DNA from: Heterostelium multicystogenum
Taxonomy: Eukaryota; Evosea; Eumycetozoa; Acytosteliales; Acytosteliaceae
Length of the DNA: 64,000 nucleotides
Direction of reading: 5' to 3'
Assembly: GCA_003667245.1 (NCBI GenBank)
Contig: RCNN01000053.1
Coordinates: forward strand, 20,038 to 84,037
The notes below the pieces were generated by a model, which was given only the letters and a program-made list of their open reading frames with translations, ran no database searches and had not been told where the DNA came from. Position numbers and translations under genes: made by a program. The number at the start of each line of letters is the position of its first letter. Positions within the stretch are counted from its first letter, which is position 1. Shown here piece after piece: positions 40,432-51,362 of the stretch.

Positions 40432-42040
40432 CTATCGACGCACGATCAGATACACGCCCACCGCGACCATGATGCCGGCCGGCCAGTGCCCCAGTTCATT
40501 CAGCGGCCCGCCGGCGGCCAGTATCGTACCGCCCACCAGGTGCGCGGCGCCCAGCAGGCGCAGGAACCAGTCGTCCTTGCGCTTGTGCCACGGCGGTGCG
40601 GGGTCCTTGGCGTGGGGCTGGGACATGCGCTCCAGCAGGTCGCGGGTCATGTTGGCCAGGTGCGGCAGTTGCTCGACCTGGCTTTGCAGGTTGCCCAGCA
40701 GGGTTTTCGGGCTGATACGGTCCCGCATCCAGCGCTCGAGGAACGGCTGGGCGGTGTTCCACAGGTCGAGGTCCGGGTACAGCTGGCGGCCCAGGCCTTC
40801 GATGTTCAGCAGGGTCTTTTTGCAACAGTACCAACTGCGGCTGCACTTCCATATTGAAGCGCCGCGCCGTCTGGAACAGACGCATCAGCACCTGACCGAA
40901 GGAAATATCCTTTAACGGTTTTTCAAAGATCGGCTCGCACACAGTGCGGATCGCCGCTTCGAATTCGTTGAGCTTGGTTTCGGCCGGCACCCAGCCCGAA
41001 TCGAATGTGCAAACTGCGCCACGCGGCGGTAAATCACGCTTGAAGAAAGCGAACAGGTTGCGCGCCAGGTAATCCTGGTCTTCCGGGGTCAGGCTGCCGA
41101 CGATGCCGCAGTCGATCGCAATGTACTGCGGGCTCCACGGGTTCACGGTGCTGACGAAAATGTTGCCGGGGTGCATGTCGGCGTGGAAGAAGCTGTCGCG
41201 GAACACCTGGGTGAAGAAAATCTCCACGCCGCGCTCGGCAAGCATCTTCATGTCGGTGCGCTGGTCGGCCAGGGTCGCGAGGTCGGTGACCTGCACGCCG
41301 TAGATGCGCTCCATGACCAGCACTTTCGGGCGGCACCAGTCCCAATAGACTTGCGGCACGTACAGCAGCTGCGAGCCTTCGAAGTTGCGCTTGAGCTGGC
41401 TGGCGTTGGCCGCTTCGCGCAGCAGGTCGAGTTCGTCGTAGATGGTTTTTTCGTAGTCCAGCACCACGTCTACCGGGTGCAGCAGGCGTGCATCGGCAGA
41501 AAAGCGCTCGGCGGCGCGGGCAAGGATGAACAGCCACGCCAGGTCCTGGCCGATGATCGGCTTGAGGCCCGGGCGGATCACCTTCACCACCACTTCTTCG
41601 CCGCTTTTCAGTTGCGCGGCATGCACCTGGGCCACCGAGGCCGAGGCCAGCGGCGCGATGTCGAAGCGGCTGAAGACTTCGCTGATCTTCTTGCCCAGCT
41701 GTTCTTCAATCAGCGTGACTGCCAGTTGCGAGTCGAACGGTGGCACGCGGTCCTGCAACAGCATCAGCTCGTCGGCGATATCTTCGGGCAACAGGTCGCG
41801 GCGGGTGGAGAGGATCTGCCCGAACTTGATGAAGATCGGCCCCAGGTCCTGCAACGCCAGGCGCAGGCGCGCGCCACGGCTCAGCTCGAGGGTCTTGCGC
41901 GGGAACCAGCGCCACGGCAGCACATAGCGCACCGCCAGCAGGAACCACGGCAGCGGCAGGGCGAACAGCAGGTCATCGAGGCGGTAGCGGATTACGACGC
42001 GCTGGATACGAAACAAACGGCGGACGGCGAGCAGCTTCAT
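40432..42040 (-). CDS. ubiB: UbiB, atypical kinase for ubiquinone biosynthesis, four insertions
   Basis: About 534 residues after repair. It is an ADCK/ABC1-family protein that supports coenzyme Q synthesis at the inner membrane. [14 protein letters not shown] carries the KxGQ motif; [11 protein letters not shown] has the Lys, and [10 protein letters not shown] with CGIVG the catalytic and metal-binding loops. Two C-terminal hydrophobic helices end in VGVYLIVRR. Three extra T bases at about 40990-41035 cancel out but scramble RDYRRVAQLHID; an extra A at about 40823 then breaks the frame at VLLQK. It overlaps ubiJ by 4 bases. Confidence 0.93.
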
Positions 42041-42661
42041 GCGTTATCGCTTGAATCAAGGGAGCGGCTCAGGCGCTCGAAGCGCGCCTCAAGTCGTTCC
42101 AGGTCGAGTTTGGCCTGGTCGAGTTCGCGAAAGCGCGCTTCCGCTTCCCGTTGTCCGACCAGGGTGCGCGATTCTTCGCTCAGGTATTCGGCGAGGTTCT
42201 GGTTCAGGCTGGCGAAACCCTGCTGGTACCAGCGCGTGCGGCTGCGCAGATGACCGCTGATCAGTTGGGTGGCCACCGGGCCGAGCCAGCGTGACAGCTC
42301 GTATTCCCAGTCCAGTTCCAGGTCTTGCAGCACGGCGGCCAGGTCCATCAGCACCGCGCTGTCGCCTTCAAGTTCCACGTCCGGGCCGTGGAGGATCGCC
42401 GTCTTGTCCCGGCTCAGGGCCAGGCGCAGCAGGCTTGAGCCGGAAGCACGCAGGGTGCAGTCGGCGTCGGCGGCCCAGTGGGACGCCAGCAACAGGCCTT
42501 CATCGCTGGGCAGGATAAACAGCTGCAAGGCGGGGCTGGTGCAGTCGACGGCGATGATCCTGCCGTTCAGGTGCGCCAGCCGTGCCAGGGCGGTGCTGTC
42601 CAGGCGCAGTTACACGGTTGAGGCCGTGTTCGACGCTGGCGAGAAGGCCTGCGAACAGCAT
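42037..42661 (-). CDS. ubiJ: Ubiquinone biosynthesis accessory factor UbiJ, one insertion
   Basis: About 207 residues after repair. It has an N-terminal SCP2-like lipid-binding domain ([17 protein letters not shown]...) and a C-terminal helical region ending in a coiled-coil-like [24 protein letters not shown]. It belongs to the Ubi complex. An extra A at about 42613 on the coding strand breaks the frame after RV. Its ATG overlaps the ubiE TGA and its stop overlaps the ubiB start, giving the conserved ubiEJB unit. Confidence 0.88.
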
Positions 42662-43431
42662 CAGGGCTTGATGCCGCGGTGCAGGGCGACGATGCCCGAG
42701 GTCATGTTGTGGTAGGTCACGCGGTCGAAACCGGCCTCTACCATCATCGACTTCAGGGTTTCCTGGTTCGGGTGCATGCGGATCGATTCGGCCAGGTAGC
42801 GGTAGCTTTCGGCGTCATTGGTGATCAGCTTGCCCATCAACGGCATGAAGGCGAACGAGTAGGTGTCGTAGACCTTGGACATCAGTGCGTTGGTCGGCTT
42901 GGAGAACTCCAGCACCAGCAGGCGACCGCCGGGCTTGAGTACGCGCAGCATCGAGCGCAGTGCGTCTTCCTTGTGGGTCACGTTACGCAGGCCGAAGGCG
43001 ATGGTCACGCAGTCGAAGTGGTTGTCCGGGAACGGCAGCTTTTCAGCGTCGGCCTGGACGAACTCGATATTGCCCGCCACACCTTTGTCCAGCAGGCGAT
43101 CACGACCGACCTTGAGCATCGAGCCGTTGATGTCGGCCAGTACCACCTGCCCGGTGGGGCCCACCAGCTTGGAGAACTTGGCGGCCAGGTCGCCCGTGCC
43201 GCCTGCGATATCCAGCACACGGTTGCCGGTGCGTACACCCGACAACTCAATGGTGAAGCGCTTCCACAGGCGGTGCATGCCGCCGGAGAGCACGTCGTTC
43301 ATCAAGTCGTACTTGGCGGCGACCGAGTGGAACACCTCGGCGACTTTTTCCGCTTTCTGGCTTTCCGGGACGTTCTTGAAGCCGAAGTGAGTGGTGGGTT
43401 CGGCATCGCTGCCTTTGCGCTGATCAGTCAT
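42661..43431 (-). CDS. ubiE: Ubiquinone/menaquinone methyltransferase UbiE
   Basis: 256 residues, intact. It C-methylates the demethylated quinol precursor with S-adenosylmethionine. Motif I is [27 protein letters not shown] is the conserved C-terminus; [13 protein letters not shown] lies near the start. ATG 43431 (MTDQRKGSD) was chosen over the upstream in-frame start because the family begins here. First gene of the ubiEJB-hisIE-tatABC-rsmE run on the minus strand. Confidence 0.96.
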   Translation of the reverse strand: MTDQRKGSDAEPTTHFGFKNVPESQKAEKVAEVFHSVAAKYDLMNDVLSGGMHRLWKRFTIELSGVRTGNRVLDIAGGTGDLAAKFSKLVGPTGQVVLADINGSMLKVGRDRLLDKGVAGNIEFVQADAEKLPFPDNHFDCVTIAFGLRNVTHKEDALRSMLRVLKPGGRLLVLEFSKPTNALMSKVYDTYSFAFMPLMGKLITNDAESYRYLAESIRMHPNQETLKSMMVEAGFDRVTYHNMTSGIVALHRGIKP

Positions 43432-43574
43432 ATCGCTGTCACCAAAAGAGAATGGGGGCATTCTAATCCCCAAGGCATGCTTTGTCTTGGCAAGGCTGAA
43501 GGTAAGATAGGTGGTCACCGAGACCTTTTGCCGCATGGCGGGTCGACAAGTCTCTATAACGAGGAGTCATTCAA

Positions 43575-43850
43575 ATGGCCCGTATACAGGTTGAACGTGC
43601 CCACACACTGGGCAAAGACGCTGCCCGAGAAAAAGCCGACAAGTTGGCGAGCAAACTCAAGGAGCAATATGGCCTGGAGTCTTCCTGGGCCGGCGACACA
43701 CTGAACCTCAAACGTTCGGGCGTTAAAGGCACCGTGAAAGTGGCGGAAGATTCCCTGCGGATTGAAGTCGAACTGGGCCTGTTGATGTCGGCCATGAGTG
43801 GCACCATCAAGTCCGAAATCGAGAAGGCACTGGATAAAGCCCTGGCCTGA
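43575..43850 (+). CDS. Polyhydroxyalkanoic-acid system protein (PHA granule region family)
   Basis: 91 residues, intact. The charged N-terminus (MARIQVERAHTLGKDAAREKAD) and the WAGDTLNLKRSGVKGTV centre match the small family found beside PHA genes in pseudomonads. The biochemical role is not established; it is thought to be granule-associated. GAGG is 10 bases before the ATG. Divergent from ubiE, 105 bases upstream of the phasin gene. Confidence 0.85.
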   Translation: MARIQVERAHTLGKDAAREKADKLASKLKEQYGLESSWAGDTLNLKRSGVKGTVKVAEDSLRIEVELGLLMSAMSGTIKSEIEKALDKALA

Positions 43851-43955
43851 TTTGCGACCTTCTTAGGGTGCCGATTCTAATTTTTCTGCCTACTTTGTGC
43901 CCAAGCCCCCAACTTCTGTGGGCAGTTCCTCCCCCCTTTATGCGTGAGGTGCACC

Positions 43956-44379
43956 ATGGCCAAAGTTATTTTGAAGAAAAAAAATTGCTACCGGAACTAA
44001 CGCCCTGACTGACGTTAAATCCTATGCCCGCAAGATCTGGCTGGCCGGTTTGGGGGCTTACGCCAAGGTCGGAAGCGAGGGCGCCGAGTACTTCAAAGAG
44101 CTGGTTAAGACTGGTCAACATGTTGAAAGTAAAGGCAAAAAAGTTGTGATTGAACAACTTGATGCAGCCAACAGTCAGATTGATCAAGTCAAGAGCGAAG
44201 TCTTCGGCATCAAAGGTCGAGTCGAAGTGCAACTGGATAAAGTTGAAAGCGCTTTTGATAGTCGTGTTGGAAGTGCCTTGAATCGGATCGGCATTCCGTC
44301 TAAACATGACGTGGAGACACTCTCTGCTAAGCTCGATGAGCTGACGGCATTGCTCGAACGTGTCGCGCGTAAACACTAA
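43956..44379 (+). CDS. phaI: Phasin PhaI, one insertion in an A run
   Basis: 140 residues after repair. It is a PHA-granule surface protein that stabilises mcl-PHA granules. YARKIWLAGLGAYAKVGSEG at about residues 23-42 is the phasin signature, followed by an amphipathic coiled coil with regularly spaced Lys/Glu. An extra A in the 8-A run at about 43977-43984 breaks the frame after only 8 codons. GAGGTG precedes the ATG. It is paired with phaF 12 bases downstream. Confidence 0.9.
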
Positions 44380-44391
44380 GGAGACAACGGG

Positions 44392-45402
44392 ATGGCTGGT
44401 AAAAAGACTACTGATAAAGAAGGCAGCTCGTGGATCGGGGAAGTTGAAAAATACTCCCGCAAGATCTGGCTGGCCGGTTTAGGCGTGTACTCGAAGGTGA
44501 GCAGTGACGGCGGTAAATACTTCGAGACTTTGGTTAAGGACGGCGAGAAGGCCGAGAAGTTGACCAAGAGCACAGTGGGTAAACAAGTCGATGCGGCAAA
44601 GGCTTCCGCCGGTTCTGCCAAATCACGTATCAGCGACAAGTGGGGCGAACTGGAAGGGGCTTTTGACAAGCGCCTGAACAGTGCCATTTCGCGACTGGGC
44701 GTACCTAGCCGTACTGAAGTGAAAGCGCTGCACAGCAAGGTCGATACCTTGACCAGGCAAATCGAAAAACTCACCGGCCTTAAAGCTGCGCCAGTTGCGG
44801 CTAAAACTGCAGCGGCTAAACCGGCTGCCAAGCCTGCGGCGAAAAACTGCAGCGGCCAAGCCTGCTGCTAAAACCGCCGCTAAACCGCTGGTCAAGGCCG
44901 CCGCCAAACCGGCAGCCAAGCCAGCCGCCAAAGCGCCGGCCAAAGCTGCTGCAAAACCGGCTGCCAAGCCTGCGGCGAAAACCGCAGCGGCTAAACCGGC
45001 CGCCAAGCCTGCCGCTAAACCAGTGGCCGCTAAAGCAGCTGCAAAAACCTGCGGCGAAACCTGCAGCCAAGCCGGCAGCAAAAGCAGCAGCCAAGCCAGC
45101 GGCGAAAACCGCTGCCGCCAAACCTGCTGCCAAGCCAGCCGCTGCGAAACCTGCAGCCAAGCCGGTTGCTGCCAAACCCGCCGCCAAGCCTGCGGCTGCA
45201 AAACCTGCAGCGGCCAAGCCAGCTGCAAAACCGGCTGCGGCGAAGAAGCCTGCCGTAGCCAAAAAGCCAGCAGCGCCGAAGCCAGCGGTAGCGGCCAAGC
45301 CTGCAACTGCAGCGCCGGCGACCAAACTCGGTCACGCCACCGACGCCTGCTGCTACCCCGACTGCAACGCCGGCAACCCCGACGCCTACCAGTCAGTCCT
45401 GA
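44392..45402 (+). CDS. phaF: Phasin PhaF with histone-like Lys-Pro-Ala tail, three insertions
   Basis: About 335 residues after repair. The N-terminal half (YSRKIWLAGLGVYSKVSSDGG) is a phasin domain homologous to PhaI; the C-terminal half is a long run of AAKPAAK-type repeats resembling histone H1, known in PhaF to bind DNA nonspecifically and help share granules between daughter cells. Extra A bases at about 44850, 45046 and 45325 shift the frame three times, so the raw reading turns the middle of the tail into Cys/Ser/Gln-rich nonsense. Corrected, it ends TPATPTPTSQS at the stop 45400-45402. Confidence 0.9.
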
Positions 45403-45420
45403 TTTTTTACGGGACACATA

Positions 45421-45455
45421 AAAACGCCCGGCCTGCGAAGGTCGGGCGTTTTTTA
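45421..45455 (+). terminator. Rho-independent terminator after phaF
   Basis: AACGCCCGGCCTGCGAAGGTCGGGCGTTTTTT: a strong stem-loop with a T run, 19 bases after the stop. Confidence 0.9.
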
Positions 45456-45481
45456 TGGAATCTACAGAACAACACAAATCC

Positions 45482-45574
45482 AATGTGGGAGCGGGCTTGC
45501 TCGCGAAAGCGGTGGATCAGTCACACATGTATTGACTGACACTCCGCTTTCGCGAGCAAGCCCGCTCCCACATT
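45482..45574. repeat. REP doublet (REPIN-like), copy 4
   Basis: Inverted TGTGGGAGCGGGCTTGCTCG cores about 45 bases apart, between the converging phaF and phaD. Confidence 0.85.
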
Positions 45575-46196
45575 TTAGTCCGCGTCGTCCAGGTAGCGCA
45601 GCGCCAACCTCTCTGTCGCCAGCCTCGCCGGCATCAGCAGATGTGGGGCCACCAGCATCATGATCTGGTACACCACCACCCGCACCTCACCTTCTCGGTC
45701 GAGAATCCGCTGGTAGTCCAGGGAAAACAGCAAGGTCATGGTGATCTGTTCCACCAACTGCCCCAGCGCCTGGGTTTCACTGACCAGTTGCCCATCCGTC
45801 TTGAGGCGGGCCAGCAACGAGGCCAGCGTGCGCTTGAGCGCCGTCAGCAGGTTGCGGATGCCCTTGGCCAGTTTCGGCAAGCGGCCCGCCAGGTTCGACA
45901 GGTCCTGGAACAGAAACCGATAGTGCGCCATGCGCTCCACGATCAGGTGCAGGAACAGCCAGTAATCCTCGGCCGCCAGTTGTGCGTCTTCCGGCGGATC
46001 GAGCAACGGCGCCAATTCGTTTTTGAAAGCGCTCGAACAGCCCGAGCACCAACGGTTCCTTGCCATGGAAGTGGTAATAGAGATTGCCGGGGCTGATCCC
46101 CATTTCATTGGCCACCTCCATGGTCGACACGTTCGGCTCGCCCTTGTGGTTGAACAACTGCAAGGCACATTCAAGGATACGGTCGCGGGTCTTCAT
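45575..46196 (-). CDS. phaD: TetR-family regulator PhaD, one insertion
   Basis: 206 residues after repair. An N-terminal TetR helix-turn-helix (STMEVANEMGISPGNLYYHFHGKEPL) and an all-helical ligand domain. PhaD activates transcription of the pha genes, probably by sensing a CoA-linked intermediate. An extra A at about 46021 (coding strand CAAAAACG) breaks the frame after ERFQ. The start ATG 46196 is 27 bases after the phaC2 stop, in the usual phaC1ZC2D order. Confidence 0.9.
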
Positions 46197-46223
46197 CCAG
46201 TCTTCTTAAAGTCGTCGTGGGGC

Positions 46224-47905
46224 TCAGCGGACCCGCACATAGGTGCCCGGCGCCGCTTCCATCGGTGGGTAATTCTGGTTGCCCAGGGCGGTCAGGGTTT
46301 CGCGCTGCACACCGGAGCGCTGCTGGATCCACGCCAGCCAGTTGGGCCACCAGCTGCCCTCGACATGATTGGCGTCGTAGTACCAGGCGCGCGGGTCGCT
46401 GCTCAGCTTGAGGTTCTCGACGTAGTTGGCCTTGGGTTGCCCGGCGGGTTGAGGATGCTCTGGACATGCCCGCTGTTGGACAGAATGAAGCGCTTGTCGC
46501 CGCCCAGCAGCTGGGTGGAGCGGTACACCGCGTCCCACGGCGTGATGTGGTCGTTGATGCGCCCACGCTGAAGCTGTCCACCGTCACCTTCTGCAAGTCG
46601 ACAGGCGTGCCGCACACCTCCAGGCCGCCGGGATGGCTCAGCGGGTTGTGCTTGAAGAAGTCCAGCAAGTCGCCATGCAGCGCGGCGGGCAGGCGGGTGT
46701 TGTCGTTGTTCCAGTACAGGATGTCGAAGGCCGGCGGTTCCTTGCCCAGCAGGTAATTGTTGATCCAGTAGTTCCAGATCAGGTCGTTGGGACGCATCCA
46801 GGCGAATACCTTGGCCATGTCCGGCCGTCGAGTACGCCTTGCTGGTAAGAGCGGCGCTTGGCGGCTTCCAGCGTCTGTTCGTCGGCGAACAGGGTGGCGG
46901 GGCTGTCGATCTGGCTGTCCAGCAGGCTCACCAGGTAGCTGGCGCTGGAGATGCGGCGCAGCTGGCGCTTGGCCTGCAGATGGCCTTGCAGCGCGGCGAT
47001 GGTCAGGCCACCGGCGCAGGCGCCCATCAGGTTGACCTCGCGGGCGCCGGTGATTGCGCGGGTTACGTTCCGCTTCTTCCAAAGCCGCGACGTAGGTGGA
47101 CAAGCCCCATTCGCGGTGGCGTACATCCGGGTTGCGCCAGCTGACCATAAACACTTGCAGGCCATTTTTCAGGGCGAACTGGACGAAGCTGTTGTTCGGG
47201 CTCAGGTCGAAAATGTAGTACTTGTTTGATTTGCGGCGGCACCACCAGCAGCGGCTTGGCGTACTGTTTTTCGCTCATGGGCTTGTACTGGATCAGCTCC
47301 AGCAGTTCATTGCGAAACACCACCGAACCGGGTGTGGTGGCCACCGTCTTGCCGACTTCAAAGGCCTGCTTGGTGACCTGGCGCGGCAAGCCGTTGTTGT
47401 GCAGCAGGTCGTCGAACAGGTTGCTGACGCCAACGCACCACGCTGTTGCCGCCGGAGTTGAGCAGCTCCTTGATCGCCAGCGGGTTGAGCAGGGTGTTGG
47501 ATGGCGACACCGCATCGTTGAGCAGGGCAAAGGCAAAGTGCGCCCGGGCCCGGTCGTCGGCGCTGAGGTTGCTGTCGTCGATCCAGTGGCGGGTCTGTTT
47601 TTTGCCAGCTCAGGTAGGCTTGCAGGCTGCGCCGATAAAACGGGTTGAGCTGCCAGGTCGGGTCGGCGAAGCGGCTGTCCTTCGGGTTCGGCTCGTGCAC
47701 CGTTTCCCCGAGCAGCACGCGGCCCAATTGCCCGCCCAACTTCAAGGCGTGGCGGGCGGTGTGCACCGGATTGCGCAGGCCGTGTGCGGCGACGCTGCGC
47801 AGGGTCGAGAGCAAATCCCGGCCGCGCAGGCCGGTGATCGCACTTTCAATATTGATGAACGCGGCGGGTGTGGGCACCGGGTTCGATACGGGTCTTTTCT
47901 CGCAT
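46224..47905 (-). CDS. phaC2: Class II poly(3-hydroxyalkanoate) synthase PhaC2, eight indels
   Basis: About 559 residues after repair. It polymerises (R)-3-hydroxyacyl-CoA of C6-C14 into mcl-PHA on granules. The lipase-like box GACAGG carries the catalytic Cys; WNNDNTRLP and the Asp/His of the catalytic triad follow (LAGINDHITPW-type region; GHVQSILNPPGN). Coding-strand changes: extra bases at about 47879 (G), 47600 (A), 47449 (T), 47229 (A) and 47068 (G), missing bases at about 46828 (G), 46560 (G) and 46436 (C). The stretches between them match PhaC1 throughout. Confidence 0.9.
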
Positions 47906-48006
47906 GCGCCAACACTCCTTCGTCAAGCCATCAACAAGCACGCCAATTCAGAACCATAGTCGGTTCTGGCCAAGTTGCGCGGCGCGGTCGTCCTGACCGC
48001 CGCCGT

Positions 48007-48852
48007 CTAAAGTGCGGGTTGCGGGTGAATCACCGCCCTCAGGCGTTCCTCCTGGAGAAACTTCATGATGATCGGCGCCACGGCCTCGGCCCGGGTAATC
48101 AGGAACAGATGGCCGTCGTCGATGATGTGCAGTTGGGCGTTGGGAATGCGCCAGGCCAGCATGCGCATGTTGATCAGCGGGATCAGTGGGTCGTCGTCGC
48201 CGGCCAGCACCAGGGTCGGCTGCTTGATCTTGTGCAGCCAGTGGATGCTGGTCCAGCCAAGCCCGGCGAACAGTTGCCAGTAGTAACCCAGCTTGCCCGC
48301 CGAACGCACTTTGCTCGCGTGTTCGGCGGCCAGTTTCGAATCCCGACGGAAGGAGCCGCCGTAGATCATCGGTGCAATGCGCACCACGTGGGACGGTTGG
48401 ATATAACGCCGGGGGCTGGCCATCAGCCACAAGACCTTCGGCTTGCCCGGCACCATGAAGGCACCGGCGGCGGTGGCGGCCAGAATCAGCTTCTTGCAGC
48501 GTTCCGGATAGTCATAGGCGAATGCTGCGCCAGCGCGCCGCCCCAGGAAACGCCCACCGCGTTGACCTGGCCATAGTCCAGGTAATCGAGCATGCGCGCG
48601 GGTGAGTTTGGCCAGGCCGGGAAGCGATAAGGCCGGCTGGGGGTCGACGAGCCGCCGACGCCTGGCACATCAAAGGCAATCACTTCCAGGTCCGGGTCCA
48701 GGGCCTGGACGAACGGAAACACCAGCTCAAGGTTGGCGCCGATGCCGTTGAAAAATCAGCAGCGGCGTCAAGTGAGGCTTGCCCGGGCGTACCGCCGTGC
48801 GGATGGCTTGGCCATCCAGGTCGATGGTACGGAAGATGAACGGTTGCGGCAT
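48007..48852 (-). CDS. phaZ: Intracellular PHA depolymerase PhaZ, four indels
   Basis: About 281 residues after repair. It releases 3-hydroxyalkanoic acids from stored mcl-PHA. Alpha/beta hydrolase: FDVPGVGGSSTP, nucleophile elbow GVSWGG, acid in LAGDDDPLIP, and His in IDDGHLFL. On the coding strand there is an extra T (about 48758), a missing C (about 48627) offset by an extra C (about 48602), and a missing G (about 48524). It lies between phaC1 and phaC2, balancing synthesis and turnover. Confidence 0.9.
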
Positions 48853-48898
48853 GGGCTTACCCTGCAAAATGGCGCTATTTCCCTGCGGGAACACGGTC

Positions 48899-48990
48899 AA
48901 TGTGGGAGCTGGCTTGCCTGCGATGCAGACGCTACGGTGTATCAGGCACACCGAGTTGATGCCATCGCAGGCAAGCCAGCTCCCACATTT
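48899..48990. repeat. Inverted repeat, second REP class (GGCAAGCCAGCTCCC)
   Basis: TGTGGGAGCTGGCTTGCCTG and its complement about 45 bases apart, inside the pha operon between phaC1 and phaZ. It would put a stable hairpin in the operon mRNA and could lower phaZ relative to phaC1. Confidence 0.8.
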
Positions 48991-49004
48991 GATCCCATTC
49001 CCGC

Positions 49005-50689
49005 CTACCTTTCGTGAACGTATGTGCCCGGCGGCCGCTTCCGCCGCTGCATAAGTCTTGTTGCCCAGGTTCGCAGGCGCCTTCTTCAACTTGCCCGACC
49101 GCTCCGCCTGCCACGCCTGCCAATGCAACCACCACGAATCGGTGTGCTTGGTGGCGTTCTCCTGCCAGTCCAGGGCCTTGCCCGGCATCGTATCGCTGGT
49201 CTGGTAACGCGATTTTGGATTGCCCGGCGGGTTCAGAAATGCTCTGGATATGCCCGCTGCTGGACAGCACAAACTCCACCTTGCCGCCAAACAGCTGCGC
49301 CGACTTGTAGCAGGACTGCCACGGTGTTGATGTGGTCGTTGGTGCCGGCCAAAGAATAAATATCGGCAGTGACCTGCTTCAGGTCGATCGGCGTGCCGCA
49401 CACTTCCAGGGCATTGGCGCGCACCAAGGGATTGTTCTTGAACAGTTCGATCAGGTCGCCATGGAACGCGGCCGGCAAGCGGGTGGTGTCGTTGTTCCAG
49501 AACAGGATGTCGAAACACCGGTGGCTCGTTGCCCAGCAGGTAGTTGTTGACCCAGTAGTTCCAGATCAGGTCATTGGGGCGCATCCAGGCAAACACCTTG
49601 GCCATGTCGCGGCCTTCCAGCACACCGGCCTGGTAGGAATGGCGCTTGGCCGCTTCCAGGGTCTGTTCGTCGACGAACAACGCCACCTGGGTGTCCAGGG
49701 TGGTGTCCAGCACGCTCACCAGCAGGGTCAGGGCGTTGACCTTCTTCTCGCCCAGCGCCGCGTAGTGGCCCAGCAGGGCGGTGCAGGTGATGCCGCCGGA
49801 GCAGGCGCCGAGCATGTTGATGTCCTTGCTGCCGGTGATCGCGCTCACCACATCGACCGCTTCTTTCAGCGCCTCGATGTAGGTCGACAGGCCCCACTCG
49901 CGCTGGGCCTTGGTCGGGTTGCGCCCAACTGACGATAAACGTCTGCTGGTTATTGCGCAGGCAGAAGCGCGCCAGGCTCTTGTCCGGGCTCAGGTCGAAT
50001 ACATAGAACTTGTTGATCTGCGGCGGCACCACCAGCAGCGGGCGTTCGTGCACCTGCTCGGTGATCGGCCGGTACTGGATCAGTTCCAGCACATCGTTGC
50101 GAAACACCACGGCGCCTTCGGTGGTGCCCAGGCTCTTGCCCACTTCAAAGGCGCCCATGTTGACCTGGCTCGGCATGCCGCCGTTGTGCACCATGTCCTT
50201 GGCCAGGTGGGACAGGCCATCCAGCAGGCTCTTGCCGCCGGTTTCAAAGAAGCGTTTGACCGCCGCCGGGTTGGCCGCGCTGTTGGTGGGCGCCATGGCC
50301 TCGGTCATCAGGTTGATGACGAAGTGGCCGCGGCTGATGTCGTGTTCCGACAGGTTGCTGTCACCGATCCAGTCGTGCAGCTCCTTGCGCCACGCCAGGT
50401 AGGTTTGCAGGTAACGTTTGTAGAGCGGGTTCTGGGTCCACGCCGGGTCGTTTGAAACGACGGTCGTCGGCCTCGGGTGTCAGCTGTGATTTGCCGAACA
50501 CCACGTTCTTCAATTCGACGCCAAAATGGGCGACGTGCTTGACGCTGTGCAACGGTTGTTTGATGGCCTGGGTCAGCACCATCCGAGCGGATGCCAGTAA
50601 ATCCTTTTTCCGTAACGCGATGATCGGGTTCAGCCCCAGGGTGTTTCCGAGGCCTGGCGTTTCAAGTCATCGTTGTTCTTGTTACTCAT
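49005..50689 (-). CDS. phaC1: Class II poly(3-hydroxyalkanoate) synthase PhaC1, seven indels
   Basis: About 559 residues after repair. It is the main mcl-PHA polymerase. MSNKNNDDLKRQASEN at the N-terminus, LELIQYRPITE, lipase-like box GACSGG with the nucleophilic Cys, WNNDTTRLP, AGTNDHITPW (Asp) and SSSGHIQSILNPPGNP (His). On the coding strand a base is missing at about 50651 (A), and extra bases are at about 50450 (A), 49927 (G), 49513 (T), 49325 (A), 49238 (T) and 49025 (G). The last moves the true stop to 49007-49005. GGAG precedes the ATG. Confidence 0.93.
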
Positions 50690-50939
50690 CTACGACGCTC
50701 CATTGTCCGAACAGACGAGTACCGGGTACCGCTGTGTACCACTACTTGCCACACAGCACAGCCTGGTACTACTGCTCGGGTGACCGTTAATACCGCATCG
50801 TCAAATGCAGGGAACTTGCCAGTTCCATTGGTTACCCGAGTTTAATTTTTTTCGCAAGCGGGCCAATCGTTGGCCACGACAGAGGGGCATTCAAGCAGAT
50901 GGAATTAGAAAATGCCCACTAATGAGCAAGAGGCCTGGG
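50690..50939. other. Intergenic region upstream of phaC1
   Basis: About 250 bases between phaC1 and the DUF971 gene, both on the minus strand. It has several GTAC/GGTACC-rich short repeats near 50725-50770 and should contain the pha promoter. I could not identify a sigma-54 or sigma-70 element with confidence. Confidence 0.4.
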
Positions 50940-51317
50940 CTAGAGCATCAGCCGCACGACCGACTGGCTCGGGTCGCGGGTTTTTCCGGCGGCTTTCAGC
51001 TCGGCAAGATAGTCAGCCCACAGCGCGTCCTGACGCACGGCAAGTTGATAGAGGTAGTCCCAGGTGAACAATCCGCTGTCATGGCCATCGTCGAAGGTCA
51101 ATTTCAGTGCGTATTGGCCGGCGGGTTCGATCTTGGTCAAGCGACATTGAGCTTGCCGAATTGCAGGATCGGTTTGCCGTGGCCCTGGACCTCGGCGGAG
51201 GGGGAAGTGCACGCGAAGGAATTCGGCGGGCAGTTGATACACCTCGTCGGGACCGTAGGTGAGGCCCAGGGTCCTGGAGGCTTTGTGCAGGTTGATGGCG
51301 GTAGGCAGTTTGGTCAT
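50940..51317 (-). CDS. DUF971 (gamma-butyrobetaine hydroxylase N-terminal-like) protein, two compensating indels
   Basis: 125 residues. YGPDEVYQLPAEFLRV and PAGQYALKLTFDDGHDSGLFTWDYLYQL are the DUF971 hallmarks; the domain is small, Trp/Asp/Gly-rich and sometimes linked to metal or Fe-S proteins. Between them about 25 residues look wrong (RRGPGPRQTDPAIRQ). An extra T at about 51202 and a missing C at about 51147 restore SPSAEVQGHGKPILQFGKLNV. The frame stays open, so the error would pass unnoticed. It usually sits between hslU and phaC1 in pseudomonads. Confidence 0.85.
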   Translation of the reverse strand: MTKLPTAINLHKASRTLGLTYGPDEVYQLPAEFLRVHFPLRRGPGPRQTDPAIRQAQCRLTKIEPAGQYALKLTFDDGHDSGLFTWDYLYQLAVRQDALWADYLAELKAAGKTRDPSQSVVRLML

Positions 51318-51362
51318 TTTGGGGAACCGCTCAGAGATGATCCTGAAGGAACCGCTTTAAAC

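Noticed and set aside
44623..45483. Minus-strand Ala/Gly/Leu-rich frames opposite phaF
   Set aside because: Produced by the antisense of the Lys-Pro-Ala repeats; no independent signal.
50690..50800. A sigma-54 promoter for phaC1
   Set aside because: TGGCAAGTAGTGGTAC on the minus strand has the GG but not GC at the required spacing.
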